Below, piece by piece: positions 6,215 to 15,299 of a stretch of 63,545 bases of DNA (the stretch's first letter is position 1; each line of letters begins with the position of its first letter). A program made the translations under genes and the position numbers. The stretch lies in assembly GCF_009696465.1 (NCBI RefSeq), contig NZ_VULX01000016.1, forward strand, positions 1 to 63,545. The letters are read 5' to 3'. Below the pieces are notes generated by a model, which was not told where the DNA came from, made no database searches, and was given only the letters and a program-made list of their open reading frames with translations. The DNA is from Inconstantimicrobium porci. GTDB taxonomy: Bacteria; Bacillota; Clostridia; Clostridiales; Clostridiaceae.

Positions 6215-8197
6215 ATGACTACGACTATTGGTATATTTGCAAATGTTGATGCAGGAAAAACAACATTGTCAGAACAGCTTCTTTACAGCTGTGGTACAAT
6301 AAGACAGGCTGGGAGAGTTGATAAAAAGAATACTTTCTTAGATTACAATGATATGGAGAAGAGCAGAGGAATCACAATATTTGCAGATGAAGCACATTTT
6401 CAGATAGGTGAAAATAAATATTGCATTATCGATACTCCTGGACATATGGATTTTAGCGGGGAAATGGAGAGAAGTATTCTCGCTATAGACTGTGCTGTGA
6501 TCGTTATTAGCAGTGTGGAAGGTGTTCAGAGTCACACAGAAACTATATGGAAGCTATTAAAAAAGCATAATAAGCCATTTATTATCTTTTTAAATAAGAT
6601 AGATAGAGAGGCAGCTAATCCTGATGTTGTGATTTCATATATAAAAGATTCATGGAAGTGTAATATAGTTAATATAAATAGCACATTAACAGAAGAAAAT
6701 GTAGAGGATGATATCATTGAGGAGTTTGCACTTTATGATGATGATATTATGAATGATTATTTAGCTGGAACAATTGATGTAAGGAATTTTATTTCAAAAT
6801 GCCAAAAGTTAGTTAATGGTAGTGCTGTTTATCCAGTTATTAAAGGTTCAGCATTAAATGGTACAGGAATTGATTTATTAAAGAATGTATTAAGTGTCTT
6901 CTTTAATGATAAATGTATAAAACAAGATGATAATGATAATTTCAGTGGCGTTGTTTATAAGGTAAGACATGATAAAAATAATACCAGGATTACATTTATT
7001 AAAGTTATTAAGGGAAAGCTAAAACCAAGAGATGAAATAAAATGTGTAGGGTTAAATAACGAAGAAAAAATATATAAGATAAATGATATAAGGCAGTATA
7101 ATGGACAGAAGTCATGTCAGATTCAATGTGCAAATGTTGGAGACCTTTGTGCTGTAACAGGTTTATCGGATGTTAAACCTGGTGATATTATTGGCGAAAA
7201 TTCAGAAAAAGGACATGGATTTTCACTTATTCCGCTTATGAGCGCTAGCGTTATTTATGATAAAAATATAAATGTTCATAAAATATTATCAGTATTTAAG
7301 CAGCTAGAAGATGAAGAAATGCTTCTTAATGTATCGTTTAATGAAGAACTTCATAATATAAATATTGAAATAATGGGTGAGATGCAGCTTGAAACACTAA
7401 AAACGATGATCAAAGAGAGGTTTGAAATAGATATTTCATTTGGGGATAGTGAAATATTATATAGAGAAACAATTAATAATAATGTTGTAGGCTGTGGACA
7501 TTTTGAACCGTTAAGACATTATGCTGAAGTTCATCTCTTGCTTGAAAAAGGTGACAGAGGCAGTGGAATAACATTTAACAGTGTATGTCCTGTAGATATT
7601 CTCTCACAGAATTATCAAAATCTAATCAGGACTCATGTTTTTGAAAAACAGCATAAAGGAGTTCTTACAGGTTCACCTGTAACAGACATAAAGATAACAC
7701 TTCTTTCTGGAAGGTCGCATATAAAACATACAGAGGGCGGAGATTTTCGCGAGGCTGTTTACAGGGCAATCAGACATGGACTTATGTATGCAGAAAGTGT
7801 ACTTCTAGAGCCCTGGTTTAATTTTGAGATAAGTACTGATGACGTATTTATTGGACGTGTATTAATAGATATAAAGAAACTAGGTGGTGAGTATGAAACA
7901 CCTGAATGTGATAATAATGTAACTATAATTAAAGGCAGATGTCCTGTTAAGACAATGCAGAGCTATGTAAAAGAATTCATGATTTTTACAAAAGGCACAG
8001 GAAGGATAAGTTTGAACTTTGCTGGATACTATCCATGCAGTAATTCAGAAGATGTAATAGCAGAGAAAAATTATAATCCGGAAGCTGATGTGCAAAATAC
8101 AGCAGACTCTGTATTTTGCAGTCATGGCTCAGGATACGTAGTAAAATGGAACGAAGCAAAGGAGAAAATGCACCTAACCGTAGAAGAAACTAATTAA
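6215..8197 (+). CDS. EF-G/TetM-like ribosomal GTPase
   Basis: A 660-residue translation GTPase of the EF-G superfamily, close in layout to TetM/TetO. G motifs are ANVDAGKTTL, RGITIFAD, DTPGHMDF and NKID; then come a domain II barrel, EF-G domain III (VSFNEELHNINIEIMGEMQLETL) and domains IV-V. Near the domain IV tip it reads GRSHIKHTEGGDFREA, where classical ribosomal-protection proteins carry a YSPVST-type loop. It may therefore act on ribosomes without giving tetracycline resistance. The ATG at 6215 has AAAGGTGG 6 bases before it and is preferred to the in-frame GTG at 6206. It is a single-gene unit with its own promoter, framed by a direct repeat. Confidence 0.85.
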   Translation: MTTTIGIFANVDAGKTTLSEQLLYSCGTIRQAGRVDKKNTFLDYNDMEKSRGITIFADEAHFQIGENKYCIIDTPGHMDFSGEMERSILAIDCAVIVISSVEGVQSHTETIWKLLKKHNKPFIIFLNKIDREAANPDVVISYIKDSWKCNIVNINSTLTEENVEDDIIEEFALYDDDIMNDYLAGTIDVRNFISKCQKLVNGSAVYPVIKGSALNGTGIDLLKNVLSVFFNDKCIKQDDNDNFSGVVYKVRHDKNNTRITFIKVIKGKLKPRDEIKCVGLNNEEKIYKINDIRQYNGQKSCQIQCANVGDLCAVTGLSDVKPGDIIGENSEKGHGFSLIPLMSASVIYDKNINVHKILSVFKQLEDEEMLLNVSFNEELHNINIEIMGEMQLETLKTMIKERFEIDISFGDSEILYRETINNNVVGCGHFEPLRHYAEVHLLLEKGDRGSGITFNSVCPVDILSQNYQNLIRTHVFEKQHKGVLTGSPVTDIKITLLSGRSHIKHTEGGDFREAVYRAIRHGLMYAESVLLEPWFNFEISTDDVFIGRVLIDIKKLGGEYETPECDNNVTIIKGRCPVKTMQSYVKEFMIFTKGTGRISLNFAGYYPCSNSEDVIAEKNYNPEADVQNTADSVFCSHGSGYVVKWNEAKEKMHLTVEETN

Positions 8198-8198
8198 T

Positions 8199-8235
8199 AA
8201 AAATGCTATAATGCAATTTTATCCTTTAGTAATTC
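8199..8235 (+). repeat. Right copy of the direct repeat flanking the EF-G-like gene
   Basis: The copy of 6088-6123 begins 2 bases after the stop codon of the EF-G-like gene and again contains TATAATGCAA and TTTAGTAATTC. Here the -10-like box lacks a convincing -35 hexamer. Confidence 0.7.
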
Positions 8236-8259
8236 TTTTTATTTAAATCGGCATTAAAT

Positions 8260-8288
8260 TTGATTTATATTATGATTTTTATTATTAT
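8260..8288 (+). promoter_or_regulatory. Probable promoter of udp-deoB
   Basis: TTGATT (8260-8265), a 17-base spacer and TATTAT (8283-8288) lie about 50 bases before the udp start codon. No operator could be recognised. Confidence 0.45.
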
Positions 8289-8336
8289 TCTTATGTAGAA
8301 CAACGTACAAGTGAAAAATCAAGGAGGATATTCAAT

Positions 8337-9119
8337 ATGAATTATTCAGAAGTAGAAGGAAAACAATATCACATTAATGTAGGAAAAGGAGATATAGGTG
8401 AATATGTAATTATGCCTGGAGACCCTAAAAGATGTGAAAAAATAGCTAAATATTTTGACAATGCAAAGTTAGTTGCAGATCATAGGGAATATGTTACATA
8501 CACAGGATACCTAGATGGAACAAAGGTAAGTGTTACATCTACAGGAATTGGAGGACCATCTGCAGCAATTGCGATGGAGGAGCTAGTTAATTGTGGAGCG
8601 CATACATTTGTAAGAATAGGAACATGTGGCGGTATGCAGCTTGATGTAAAGGGTGGCGATCTTGTAATAGCTACAAGTGCAATTAGAGCTGAAGGAACAA
8701 GTAAAGAATATGCTCCGATAGAATTTCCAGCAGTAGCTAATCTTGATGTTATAAATTCATTAGTTAAAGCAGCTAATGATTTAAAAACTCCATATCATAC
8801 AGGAGTGGTTCAGTGTAAGGATTCATTCTATGGTCAGCATTCACCAGAAACTAAACCCGTAAGTTATGAACTTCTTAATAAATGGGAAGCATGGAAGAGA
8901 TGCGGATGCCTTGCTTCTGAAATGGAATCAGCAGCATTATTTGTAGTTGGAAGCTACTTAAAAGTAAGAGTAGGATCAGTATTCTTAGTAATGGCAAATC
9001 AGGAACGTGAAAAGGCAGGACTTGATAATCCAGTAATTCATGATACTGATTTAGCTGTAAGAACAGCAGTTGAAGCGCTTAGAAATCTTATTAATGCAGA
9101 TAAAAGGATTGGAAGGTAG
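8337..9119 (+). CDS. udp: Uridine phosphorylase
   Basis: Nucleoside phosphorylase I family enzyme, 260 residues, cleaving uridine with phosphate to uracil and ribose-1-phosphate. Visible motifs are MPGDPKR (phosphate loop), SHRE-like [27 protein letters not shown] (phosphate arginine) and EMESAALF (ribose-binding Met/Glu). A uridine-phosphorylase-type insertion [14 protein letters not shown] is present, but the Gln-x-Arg pair of the E. coli uracil site reads Gln-His-Ser, so base preference is less certain. It lies 5 bases upstream of deoB, and the two enzymes act in sequence in nucleoside catabolism. Confidence 0.85.
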   Translation: MNYSEVEGKQYHINVGKGDIGEYVIMPGDPKRCEKIAKYFDNAKLVADHREYVTYTGYLDGTKVSVTSTGIGGPSAAIAMEELVNCGAHTFVRIGTCGGMQLDVKGGDLVIATSAIRAEGTSKEYAPIEFPAVANLDVINSLVKAANDLKTPYHTGVVQCKDSFYGQHSPETKPVSYELLNKWEAWKRCGCLASEMESAALFVVGSYLKVRVGSVFLVMANQEREKAGLDNPVIHDTDLAVRTAVEALRNLINADKRIGR

Positions 9120-9124
9120 ATAAT

Positions 9125-10315
9125 ATGAAGAAGTATAAAAGAGTTTTTACTATAGTTATTGATTCATTAGGAATTGGAGAAATGGAAGATTCAAAAAAAT
9201 ATGGAGATGTAGGAGTTAATACATTAGGTCATATTTCAGAATCAGTTGACAGCTTTAAGATTCCTAATCTTCAGAAGATGGGAATAGCTAATCTTGATAA
9301 AGTAAAATATGTAGAGCCAGTTGAAAAGCCCTTAGGATATATCATGAAATTGAGAGAAGCAAGTAATGGAAAAGATACAATGACTGGACATTGGGAAATG
9401 ATGGGACTTCATATAACAGAACCATTTAAGACATTTACTGATACAGGATTTCCAAAAGAGCTTCTTGATGAACTTGAAAAGCAGACTGGACATAAAATTG
9501 TAGGAAATAAGAGTGCTAGTGGTACAGAAATATTAGATGAACTTGGAGATCATCAGATGAAGACTGGAGATATGATTGTGTATACTTCAGCAGACTCAGT
9601 ACTTCAGATATGTGGACATGAAGAAACATTTGGTCTTCAGGAGTTATACAGATGCTGCGAAATAGCAAGAAAATTAACTTTAAAAGATGAGTGGAAAGTT
9701 GGAAGAGTTATCGCAAGACCTTATGTAGGAAATAAGGAAATAGGATTTACACGTACTAGTAACAGACATGATTATGCATTAAAGCCTTTTGGACCTACTG
9801 CATTAAATGTATTAAAAGATAATGGATACGATGTAATATCAGTTGGAAAAATAGCAGATATATTTGATGGCGAAGGAATAACAGAAGGTAATAGATCTAA
9901 GAGTTCTGTACATGGAATGGAACAGACAATAGAAATAATGGATAGAGATTTTACAGGATTATGTTTTGTAAATCTTGTTGATTTTGATGCATTATGGGGA
10001 CACAGAAGAAATCCTCAAGGATATGCACAAGAACTTGAAAAGTTTGATGTTAATCTTGGTAAGGTTCTTGAAAAGCTAAATGACGATGATTTATTGATAA
10101 TAACAGCAGATCACGGTAATGATCCAACTTATACAGGAACTGATCATACAAGAGAATTTGTACCATTCCTAGCTTATTCACCTTCAATGAAAGAAAGTGG
10201 ACTAATGGAAACTAATGAAGGATTTGCAGTTATTGGAGCAACAATTCTTGATAACTTTGGATTAAAGATGCCTGAAAACACTATAGGAGAATCTATATTA
10301 GATAGATTCAATTAA
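9125..10315 (+). CDS. deoB: Phosphopentomutase
   Basis: A 396-residue metalloenzyme of the alkaline-phosphatase superfamily that converts ribose-1-phosphate or deoxyribose-1-phosphate to the 5-phosphate. Diagnostic segments are [17 protein letters not shown]-like at the N-terminus (metal site), TGHWEMMG, and [18 protein letters not shown] (metal ligands) near the C-terminus. Length is standard for DeoB. It forms a two-gene operon with udp, feeding pentose from uridine into the pentose phosphate pathway. The terminator at 10402 ends the unit. Confidence 0.95.
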   Translation: MKKYKRVFTIVIDSLGIGEMEDSKKYGDVGVNTLGHISESVDSFKIPNLQKMGIANLDKVKYVEPVEKPLGYIMKLREASNGKDTMTGHWEMMGLHITEPFKTFTDTGFPKELLDELEKQTGHKIVGNKSASGTEILDELGDHQMKTGDMIVYTSADSVLQICGHEETFGLQELYRCCEIARKLTLKDEWKVGRVIARPYVGNKEIGFTRTSNRHDYALKPFGPTALNVLKDNGYDVISVGKIADIFDGEGITEGNRSKSSVHGMEQTIEIMDRDFTGLCFVNLVDFDALWGHRRNPQGYAQELEKFDVNLGKVLEKLNDDDLLIITADHGNDPTYTGTDHTREFVPFLAYSPSMKESGLMETNEGFAVIGATILDNFGLKMPENTIGESILDRFN

Positions 10316-10401
10316 GGAAAATGCTATAGTATGAAAAAATGTAAAACTAAATTATGGAAATAATAAATACAAAAGTTATTAGAAATAGCTTGATTTTAAT
10401 A

Positions 10402-10438
10402 AAACGAACTTCTGTTAATAGCATGGAAGTTCGTTTTT
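10402..10438. terminator. Bidirectional terminator between deoB and the chromate-family pair
   Basis: AACGAACTTC and GAAGTTCGTT pair perfectly around a 13-base loop. T-rich sequence follows on + and A-rich sequence precedes, giving a T run on -. It serves two converging transcription units. Confidence 0.88.
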
Positions 10439-10450
10439 ATATAAATGTAT

Positions 10451-11044
10451 TTATAGTTTTAGTAATACTCCAATTATTGCACATAGTACTATTGTCATTA
10501 TTGGTGTAAGTTTTTTGATCTTCAATGTTGATATAAAAACTATGATGAATAAAATAATGCGTGGAATGTTAAATAAATCTATAACATTGCTGGTTGATTT
10601 ATATAAGTCATAATTAAATAATGTTACCACAACTATGCTTAAGCCAGCAGAAGCAATAAGTGCTGTTACAGCAGGTCTAAGACCATAAAAGATAGATTGT
10701 ACAGACTGATTTTCCTTAAACTTTTTAAGAAAGTGAGCTATGATGCAGATAATAACAACGCTTGGAAAGACAAGTCCGATAGTTGTTGTTACAGCTCCAA
10801 TCAGCGCACCAGCTATTCCATAATCTTTAAGACCTGTAATAAAACCAACATATGTAGCCATATTTACACCGATTGGTCCTGGTGTTGACTGTGACACTGC
10901 AATCATATCAGCAAGGTTCTGCATAGAAAACCAGTGAAATTTATTTATCATATCTTTTAAGAAAGGTATAGTTGCAAGACCACCACCTACTGCAAACAAA
11001 CCTGTTTTAAAGAATTCTATAAATAGTCTTATGAATATTCCCAT
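10451..11044 (-). CDS. Chromate-transporter (CHR) family protein, half-size, second of a pair
   Basis: A 197-residue membrane protein with about six hydrophobic segments and the CHR-family opening GGGLATIPFLKD, followed by AVSQSTPGPIGVN. Full-length ChrA proteins contain two such domains; here each half is a separate gene, as in the paired short-chain CHR proteins known in Firmicutes. Whether this pair exports chromate or another anion cannot be told. Its ATG overlaps the previous gene's stop in TAATG, so translation is coupled and the two proteins probably work as a heterodimer. Confidence 0.8.
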   Translation of the reverse strand: MGIFIRLFIEFFKTGLFAVGGGLATIPFLKDMINKFHWFSMQNLADMIAVSQSTPGPIGVNMATYVGFITGLKDYGIAGALIGAVTTTIGLVFPSVVIICIIAHFLKKFKENQSVQSIFYGLRPAVTALIASAGLSIVVVTLFNYDLYKSTSNVIDLFNIPRIILFIIVFISTLKIKKLTPIMTIVLCAIIGVLLKL

Positions 11045-11601
11045 TATTTTTCACTGCCCTTCTCTTTAGCTAATTTGATTTTTTTGCCTGTAAAGCCTAT
11101 GATACCTGCCCCGATTACCACAAATACTGTAGATATATGAGTTAAAGTAGCTATTGCAAGTGATATCAGAAAGATGATAACTCCTAAAGAATCTTTTATG
11201 CCGTTTTTCCAAAATTTTATTACTGAATTTAAGATAAGTACACATACAGAAACTCTTATTCCAGATAATGCATGGGCAACTATTGGAAGCGAAGCAAAGT
11301 TCTGAAGAAGTACAGCTATTAAGCTGATTATTATTAAACTTGGAGCAATTACGCCAAGAGTAGCTATTATTGCACCAATAATTCCTCTTTGATAAAAACC
11401 TATAAATGTTGCAGTATTTACTGCTATTACACCAGGAGTACATTGACCTACTGCAAAGTAGTCCATAATATCGTCCTTAGTAGACCAGCGATGGTTTTCC
11501 ACAATTTCTTTTTCCAGCATTGGAAGCATTGCGTATCCACCGCCAAAAGTAAACGCACCTATTTTAAAAAAGGCACAAAACAATTCTAATAATTCTTTCA
11601 T
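11044..11601 (-). CDS. Chromate-transporter (CHR) family protein, half-size, first of a pair
   Basis: A 185-residue partner of the downstream gene, with the matching motifs GGGYAMLPMLEKEIV and AVGQCTPGVIAVNTATF and about five to six membrane segments. A good AGGAGG site precedes the ATG on the minus strand. The leader region 11602-11795 is shared with the divergently transcribed gene at 11796. No metal or redox operator was recognised there. Confidence 0.8.
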   Translation of the reverse strand: MKELLELFCAFFKIGAFTFGGGYAMLPMLEKEIVENHRWSTKDDIMDYFAVGQCTPGVIAVNTATFIGFYQRGIIGAIIATLGVIAPSLIIISLIAVLLQNFASLPIVAHALSGIRVSVCVLILNSVIKFWKNGIKDSLGVIIFLISLAIATLTHISTVFVVIGAGIIGFTGKKIKLAKEKGSEK

Positions 11602-11795
11602 AAAATAACCTCCTTATGTTTAGTTATAATGTTAGAAAAATATAATATTATATCTGTAAATGCAGGATTAACATTTAAAGTATATCTAAATAAATAATAA
11701 TATTCAAATATTTACTTTGTTTTTCGTCAGAAATTCATTATAATATAATATGTCCAAGCAATGTATAAAAAAATAAAAAAAAGGAAGAATGTCAC

Positions 11796-12362
11796 ATGAG
11801 AAGATTAATTTTAGTAACATCACCACCAGCATGTGGAAAAACTTTTATCTCTAAAGAGATATCAAAAGCACTAAAACCTATTGTTTATTTGGATAAGGAT
11901 ACATTAATAGGATTATCAAACCAGGTATTTAAAGTTGCAGGCGAAGAAAACAACAGAAGTTCACAGTTTTTCGAAGATAATATAAGAAATACTGAATATG
12001 AAGTTGTTATCGATTTGGCTATGGAAGCAATTGAATACTGTGATACAGTATTAATTAATGCACCATTCACAAGAGAAATTAGAGATCTTGAATATATGGA
12101 CAACTTTAAGAAAAAGTTAGCTGAAAAAGATTGTCAGCTAGTAGTTATCTGGGTTGAAACTGATAAAGAAGTATGCCACCAGAGAATGATAGAACGTAAT
12201 TCAGATCGTGATACATGGAAATTAGCTCATTGGGATGAGTACATAGCTGGCTGCAATTTTGAAAAGCCACAGGGAATTCCAGAACTTAGAGTATTTAAGA
12301 ATTCTTCAATGGAAGAATTTAATGAATCAATGGCTGAATTAGTTAGGGATTTTAAGAACTAA
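11796..12362 (+). CDS. P-loop AAA/kinase-like protein
   Basis: A 188-residue P-loop NTPase opening MRRLILVTSPPACGKT (Walker A SPPACGKT) with VVIWVETDKEVCHQRMIERNSDRD downstream, a pattern of shikimate-, gluconate- or zeta-type small-molecule kinases (RxxxR near the end of the fold). The substrate cannot be assigned. It is a single gene with its own terminator. No antitoxin-like gene is adjacent, so a zeta-toxin reading is not supported. Confidence 0.65.
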   Translation: MRRLILVTSPPACGKTFISKEISKALKPIVYLDKDTLIGLSNQVFKVAGEENNRSSQFFEDNIRNTEYEVVIDLAMEAIEYCDTVLINAPFTREIRDLEYMDNFKKKLAEKDCQLVVIWVETDKEVCHQRMIERNSDRDTWKLAHWDEYIAGCNFEKPQGIPELRVFKNSSMEEFNESMAELVRDFKN

Positions 12363-12365
12363 ATA

Positions 12366-12404
12366 AAAAACCGTATCAAGATGCTTAATCTGATACGGTT
12401 TTTT
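12366..12404. terminator. Bidirectional terminator (P-loop gene / serS)
   Basis: AAAACCGTATCA and TGATACGGTTTT pair around a 12-base loop, with T after and A before, so it works for both the + strand gene ending at 12362 and serS ending at 12474 on the minus strand. Confidence 0.88.
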
Positions 12405-12473
12405 ATATTGAAATAGTTGCGTATTATGATAAAAAACCACAGTACGCAGTCACATTTTTTTAGTTATGAGAAA

Positions 12474-13769
12474 TTATTTAGCTGCAGGTACTTCGATTTT
12501 GCTCTTTCCACCCATGTAAGGTCTTAATGCTTCTGGAATATTTACGCTTCCATCTTCATTTAAGTTGTTTTCAAGGAATGCAATAAGCATTCTTGGTGGA
12601 GCTACAACAGTGTTATTTAAAGTATGAGGGAAGTATTTCTTTCCATCTTTTCCGCTTACTCTAATCTTTAGTCTACGAGCCTGTGCATCAGATAAGTTAG
12701 AGCAGCTTCCTACTTCGAAGTATTTCTTCTGTCTTGGAGACCAAGCTTCAACATCAAGAGATTTAACCTTTAAGTCAGCAAGGTCACCTGAACAGCATTC
12801 AAGAGTTCTAACTGGAATATCTAAAGATCTGAACAAATCTACAGTGTTCTTCCATAGCTTTTCAAACCACATTTTGCTTTCTTCTGGTTTACATACAACG
12901 ATCATTTCCTGTTTTTCAAACTGATGTATTCTGTAAACTCCTCTTTCTTCTATACCATGAGAACCTTTTTCTTTTCTGAAGCATGGAGAGTAGCTTGTTA
13001 AAGTCTGAGGTAAAGATTTTTCATCAACTATTGTATCAATGAATTTACCTATCATTGAATGCTCACTTGTTCCAATTAGGTATAAATCTTCTCCTTCAAT
13101 TTTGTACATCATTTCATCCATTTCGCTAAAGCTCATTACACCTGTAACAACATTGCTTCTTATCATGAAAGGAGGTATGCAGTATGTAAATCCTCTGTTA
13201 ATCATGAAATCTCTTGCATATGAAATAACTGCAGAGTGAAGTCTTGCAACATCTCCCATTAAGTAATAGAAGCCACTTCCGGCAACTTTTCTTGCACTAT
13301 CAAGGTCAAGACCATTTAATTTTTCCATAATTTCTGCGTGATATGGGATATCAAAATCAGGAACTACTGGTTCACCAAACTTTTCGATTTCTACATTTTC
13401 GCTATCATCTTTTCCTATTGGAACAGATGGATCAATGATATTTGGTATAGTCATCATTATTTCTTTTATTTTTGTTTGAAGCTCTGTCTGCTTAGTTTCA
13501 AGTGCAGAAAGTCTTGCGGCTTCACTATTTACTTTTTCTTTTAATTTTTCAGCTTCTTCTTTCTGTCCTTTAGCCATTAATCCACCTATCTGCTTAGAGA
13601 TAGTTTTTCTTTCAGCTCTTAAAGCATCAGCTTCAGTTTGAGTCTTTCTGTTTTCTTCATCGAGTGCTATAACTTCATCAACTAGAGGAAGTTTTTGATC
13701 TTGAAACTTATTTTTTATGTTTTGTTTTACTATGTCTGGATTTTCTCTTACGAATTTTAAATCTAACAT
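12474..13769 (-). CDS. serS: Serine--tRNA ligase
   Basis: A 431-residue class II aminoacyl-tRNA synthetase charging tRNA-Ser. The N-terminal long coiled-coil arm (about residues 25-105, rich in Glu/Lys/Arg) binds the tRNA variable arm. Motif 2 appears in CFRKEKGSHGIEERGVYRIHQF, and the C-terminal motif 3 region contains NNTVVAPPRMLIAFLENN. Length is standard. It is a monocistronic gene behind a T-box leader on the same strand. Confidence 0.97.
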   Translation of the reverse strand: MLDLKFVRENPDIVKQNIKNKFQDQKLPLVDEVIALDEENRKTQTEADALRAERKTISKQIGGLMAKGQKEEAEKLKEKVNSEAARLSALETKQTELQTKIKEIMMTIPNIIDPSVPIGKDDSENVEIEKFGEPVVPDFDIPYHAEIMEKLNGLDLDSARKVAGSGFYYLMGDVARLHSAVISYARDFMINRGFTYCIPPFMIRSNVVTGVMSFSEMDEMMYKIEGEDLYLIGTSEHSMIGKFIDTIVDEKSLPQTLTSYSPCFRKEKGSHGIEERGVYRIHQFEKQEMIVVCKPEESKMWFEKLWKNTVDLFRSLDIPVRTLECCSGDLADLKVKSLDVEAWSPRQKKYFEVGSCSNLSDAQARRLKIRVSGKDGKKYFPHTLNNTVVAPPRMLIAFLENNLNEDGSVNIPEALRPYMGGKSKIEVPAAK

Positions 13770-13798
13770 GATAGCCTCCTAAATATTATTTAATAAAA

Positions 13799-14033
13799 TA
13801 AAAAAACTTCCGTACCATAAATAAATATGGGACGAAAGTATTATCCGCGTTGCCACCCAAGTTGTCATTAAAAATGACCTCTTTAAACTGCTATAAAGGG
13901 CATACCCTTACTATTCATCATAGTCAGCTAGAAAGTGGAAAGACTTACATTTACACCGATTCGCACCAACCATCGGCTCTCTTAAGAAAATAATAAATCG
14001 TAGTTTTCATCATTGCTGATAAATATCTTATTG
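13799..14033 (-). promoter_or_regulatory. T-box riboswitch of serS
   Basis: Read on the minus strand, the leader carries AGAGAGCCGATGGTTGGTGCGAA of stem I (in two parts), the T-box GGGTGGCAACGCGGATAA (complement of 13840-13858) and the terminator ACTTTCGTCCCATA/TATGGTACGGAAGT with a T run (13799-13839). A TCC triplet in TTTCCACTTT is the likely specifier codon, which fits serine. In this class uncharged tRNA-Ser binding favours the antiterminator and turns serS on. Confidence 0.93.
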
Positions 14034-14039
14034 CCAATT

Positions 14040-14068
14040 ATTATATACTTAATTTAAAGATTTTACAA
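14040..14068 (-). promoter_or_regulatory. Sigma-A promoter of serS
   Basis: On the minus strand TTGTAA, a 17-base spacer and TATAAT give a strong promoter whose start would be near 14033, at the 5' end of the T-box leader. Confidence 0.7.
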
Positions 14069-14193
14069 TAGAAAATTTATTTTTACATAATAAATAAAAT
14101 TATAGTAGCATAACTGCTTAAAAATTCTATAAAGTGGTATAATAATAAACATAGTAAAAAAAGTATAAATAAAGTAAGAAGGGAATGTAGTAC

Positions 14194-15288
14194 ATGACTA
14201 AAATCGATATAATATCAGGATTTTTAGGAGCTGGTAAGACAACTCTAATTAAAAAACTTGTAGAAGATACTTTAAAGAATGAAAAGTTAATGATAATTGA
14301 AAATGAATTCGGTCAGATAGGGATAGATGGAGGATTTTTAAAAGACACTGGAATTGAGATTAGAGAAATGAATTCTGGATGTATATGTTGCTCTTTAGTT
14401 GGTGACTTTGGACAGGCATTAGAAGATGCTCTTAAGAAATATTCACCAGATAGAATAATTATTGAACCATCAGGAGTTGGAAAGCTTTCAGATGTTATTA
14501 AAGCTGTAGAAAAGGTTGATGATGATATAGCAATAAATTTAAACAGCTATACTGCAGTTGTTGATGCACAGAAGTGTAAGATGTATATGAAGAATTTTGG
14601 TGAATTCTTTAATAATCAGATAGAAAGTGCTAACACAATAATTCTTAGCCGTACACAAAAGATATCAGATGCAAAGCTTGAAGAATGCGTAAAGATGATA
14701 AGAGAACATAATGATAAAGCTACAATAATAACAACACCATGGGATAAAATAGATGGAAAGCAGATTATTGAAGCGATGGAAAAGAAGAATAGACTTGAAG
14801 AAGAAGTTATGAAGCATATTCATGAAGAACATGATCACTGTTGTGAAGAACATGATCATAACCATGAACATCATCACCATCATGACGGGGAGTGCTGTTG
14901 CCATGACGAACATTATCATGAGGAACATGAGCATCATCATGAGGAACATGACCACGAACATGGATGCTGCTGTGGACATGACCATGATCATGAACATCAT
15001 CACCATCATGCAGATGATGTATTCACAAGCTGGGGTAAGGAAACACCTAAGAAGTATGACAGAGATGAATTGAAATCTATACTTGATAAATTAAGCTCAT
15101 CAGAGGAATATGGATTTATATTACGTGCTAAAGGAATAGTTGAAGCTACAGATGGTAAGTGGATAAACTTTGATCTTGTTCCAGAGGAATATGAAATACG
15201 TGAAGGAGAAGCTGATTACACTGGTAGATTATGTGTTATTGGCAAAGATTTAAATACTGAAAAGATAGAAGAGTTATTCAACATTTAG
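14194..15288 (+). CDS. CobW/COG0523 GTPase with extreme His/Cys-rich insert
   Basis: A 364-residue G3E GTPase. The P-loop is SGFLGAGKTT, then the metal-site motif GCICC (CxCC), EPSG and a Walker-B-like region, with a CobW C-terminal domain after residue ~280. Between them, residues ~207-276 hold about 30 histidines and 8 cysteines in HDHNHEHHHHH-style runs, an obvious metal-binding loop. Family members are metallochaperones or metal-linked insertases for zinc, cobalt or other metals. No Zur-like box was seen; an extended -10 (TGGTATAAT, 14135-14143) is the likely promoter. It is followed 11 bases later by a second COG0523 gene. Confidence 0.88.
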   Translation: MTKIDIISGFLGAGKTTLIKKLVEDTLKNEKLMIIENEFGQIGIDGGFLKDTGIEIREMNSGCICCSLVGDFGQALEDALKKYSPDRIIIEPSGVGKLSDVIKAVEKVDDDIAINLNSYTAVVDAQKCKMYMKNFGEFFNNQIESANTIILSRTQKISDAKLEECVKMIREHNDKATIITTPWDKIDGKQIIEAMEKKNRLEEEVMKHIHEEHDHCCEEHDHNHEHHHHHDGECCCHDEHYHEEHEHHHEEHDHEHGCCCGHDHDHEHHHHHADDVFTSWGKETPKKYDRDELKSILDKLSSSEEYGFILRAKGIVEATDGKWINFDLVPEEYEIREGEADYTGRLCVIGKDLNTEKIEELFNI

Positions 15289-15299
15289 GAGGAGAAGAC

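Noticed and set aside
6215-8197. Tetracycline resistance gene tet(M)
   Set aside because: The GTPase is related, but the domain IV tip is EF-G-like, so resistance is not claimed.
10697-10888. Plus-strand frame of 63 codons inside the chromate-family gene
   Set aside because: Atypical composition, no ribosome binding site, antisense to a conserved transporter.
11796-12362. Zeta toxin of a toxin-antitoxin pair
   Set aside because: The P-loop fold fits loosely, but there is no adjacent small antitoxin gene and the product is short.
12410-12465. Inverted repeat TGCGTA...TACGCA between the P-loop gene and serS
   Set aside because: A short 6-bp stem with a large loop; the strong bidirectional terminator next to it explains the region.
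14665-15009. Minus-strand frame of 114 codons, Met/Val-rich
   Set aside because: It is the complement of the His-codon repeats in the COG0523 GTPase; the hydrophobic look is an artefact of CAT/CAC read backwards.
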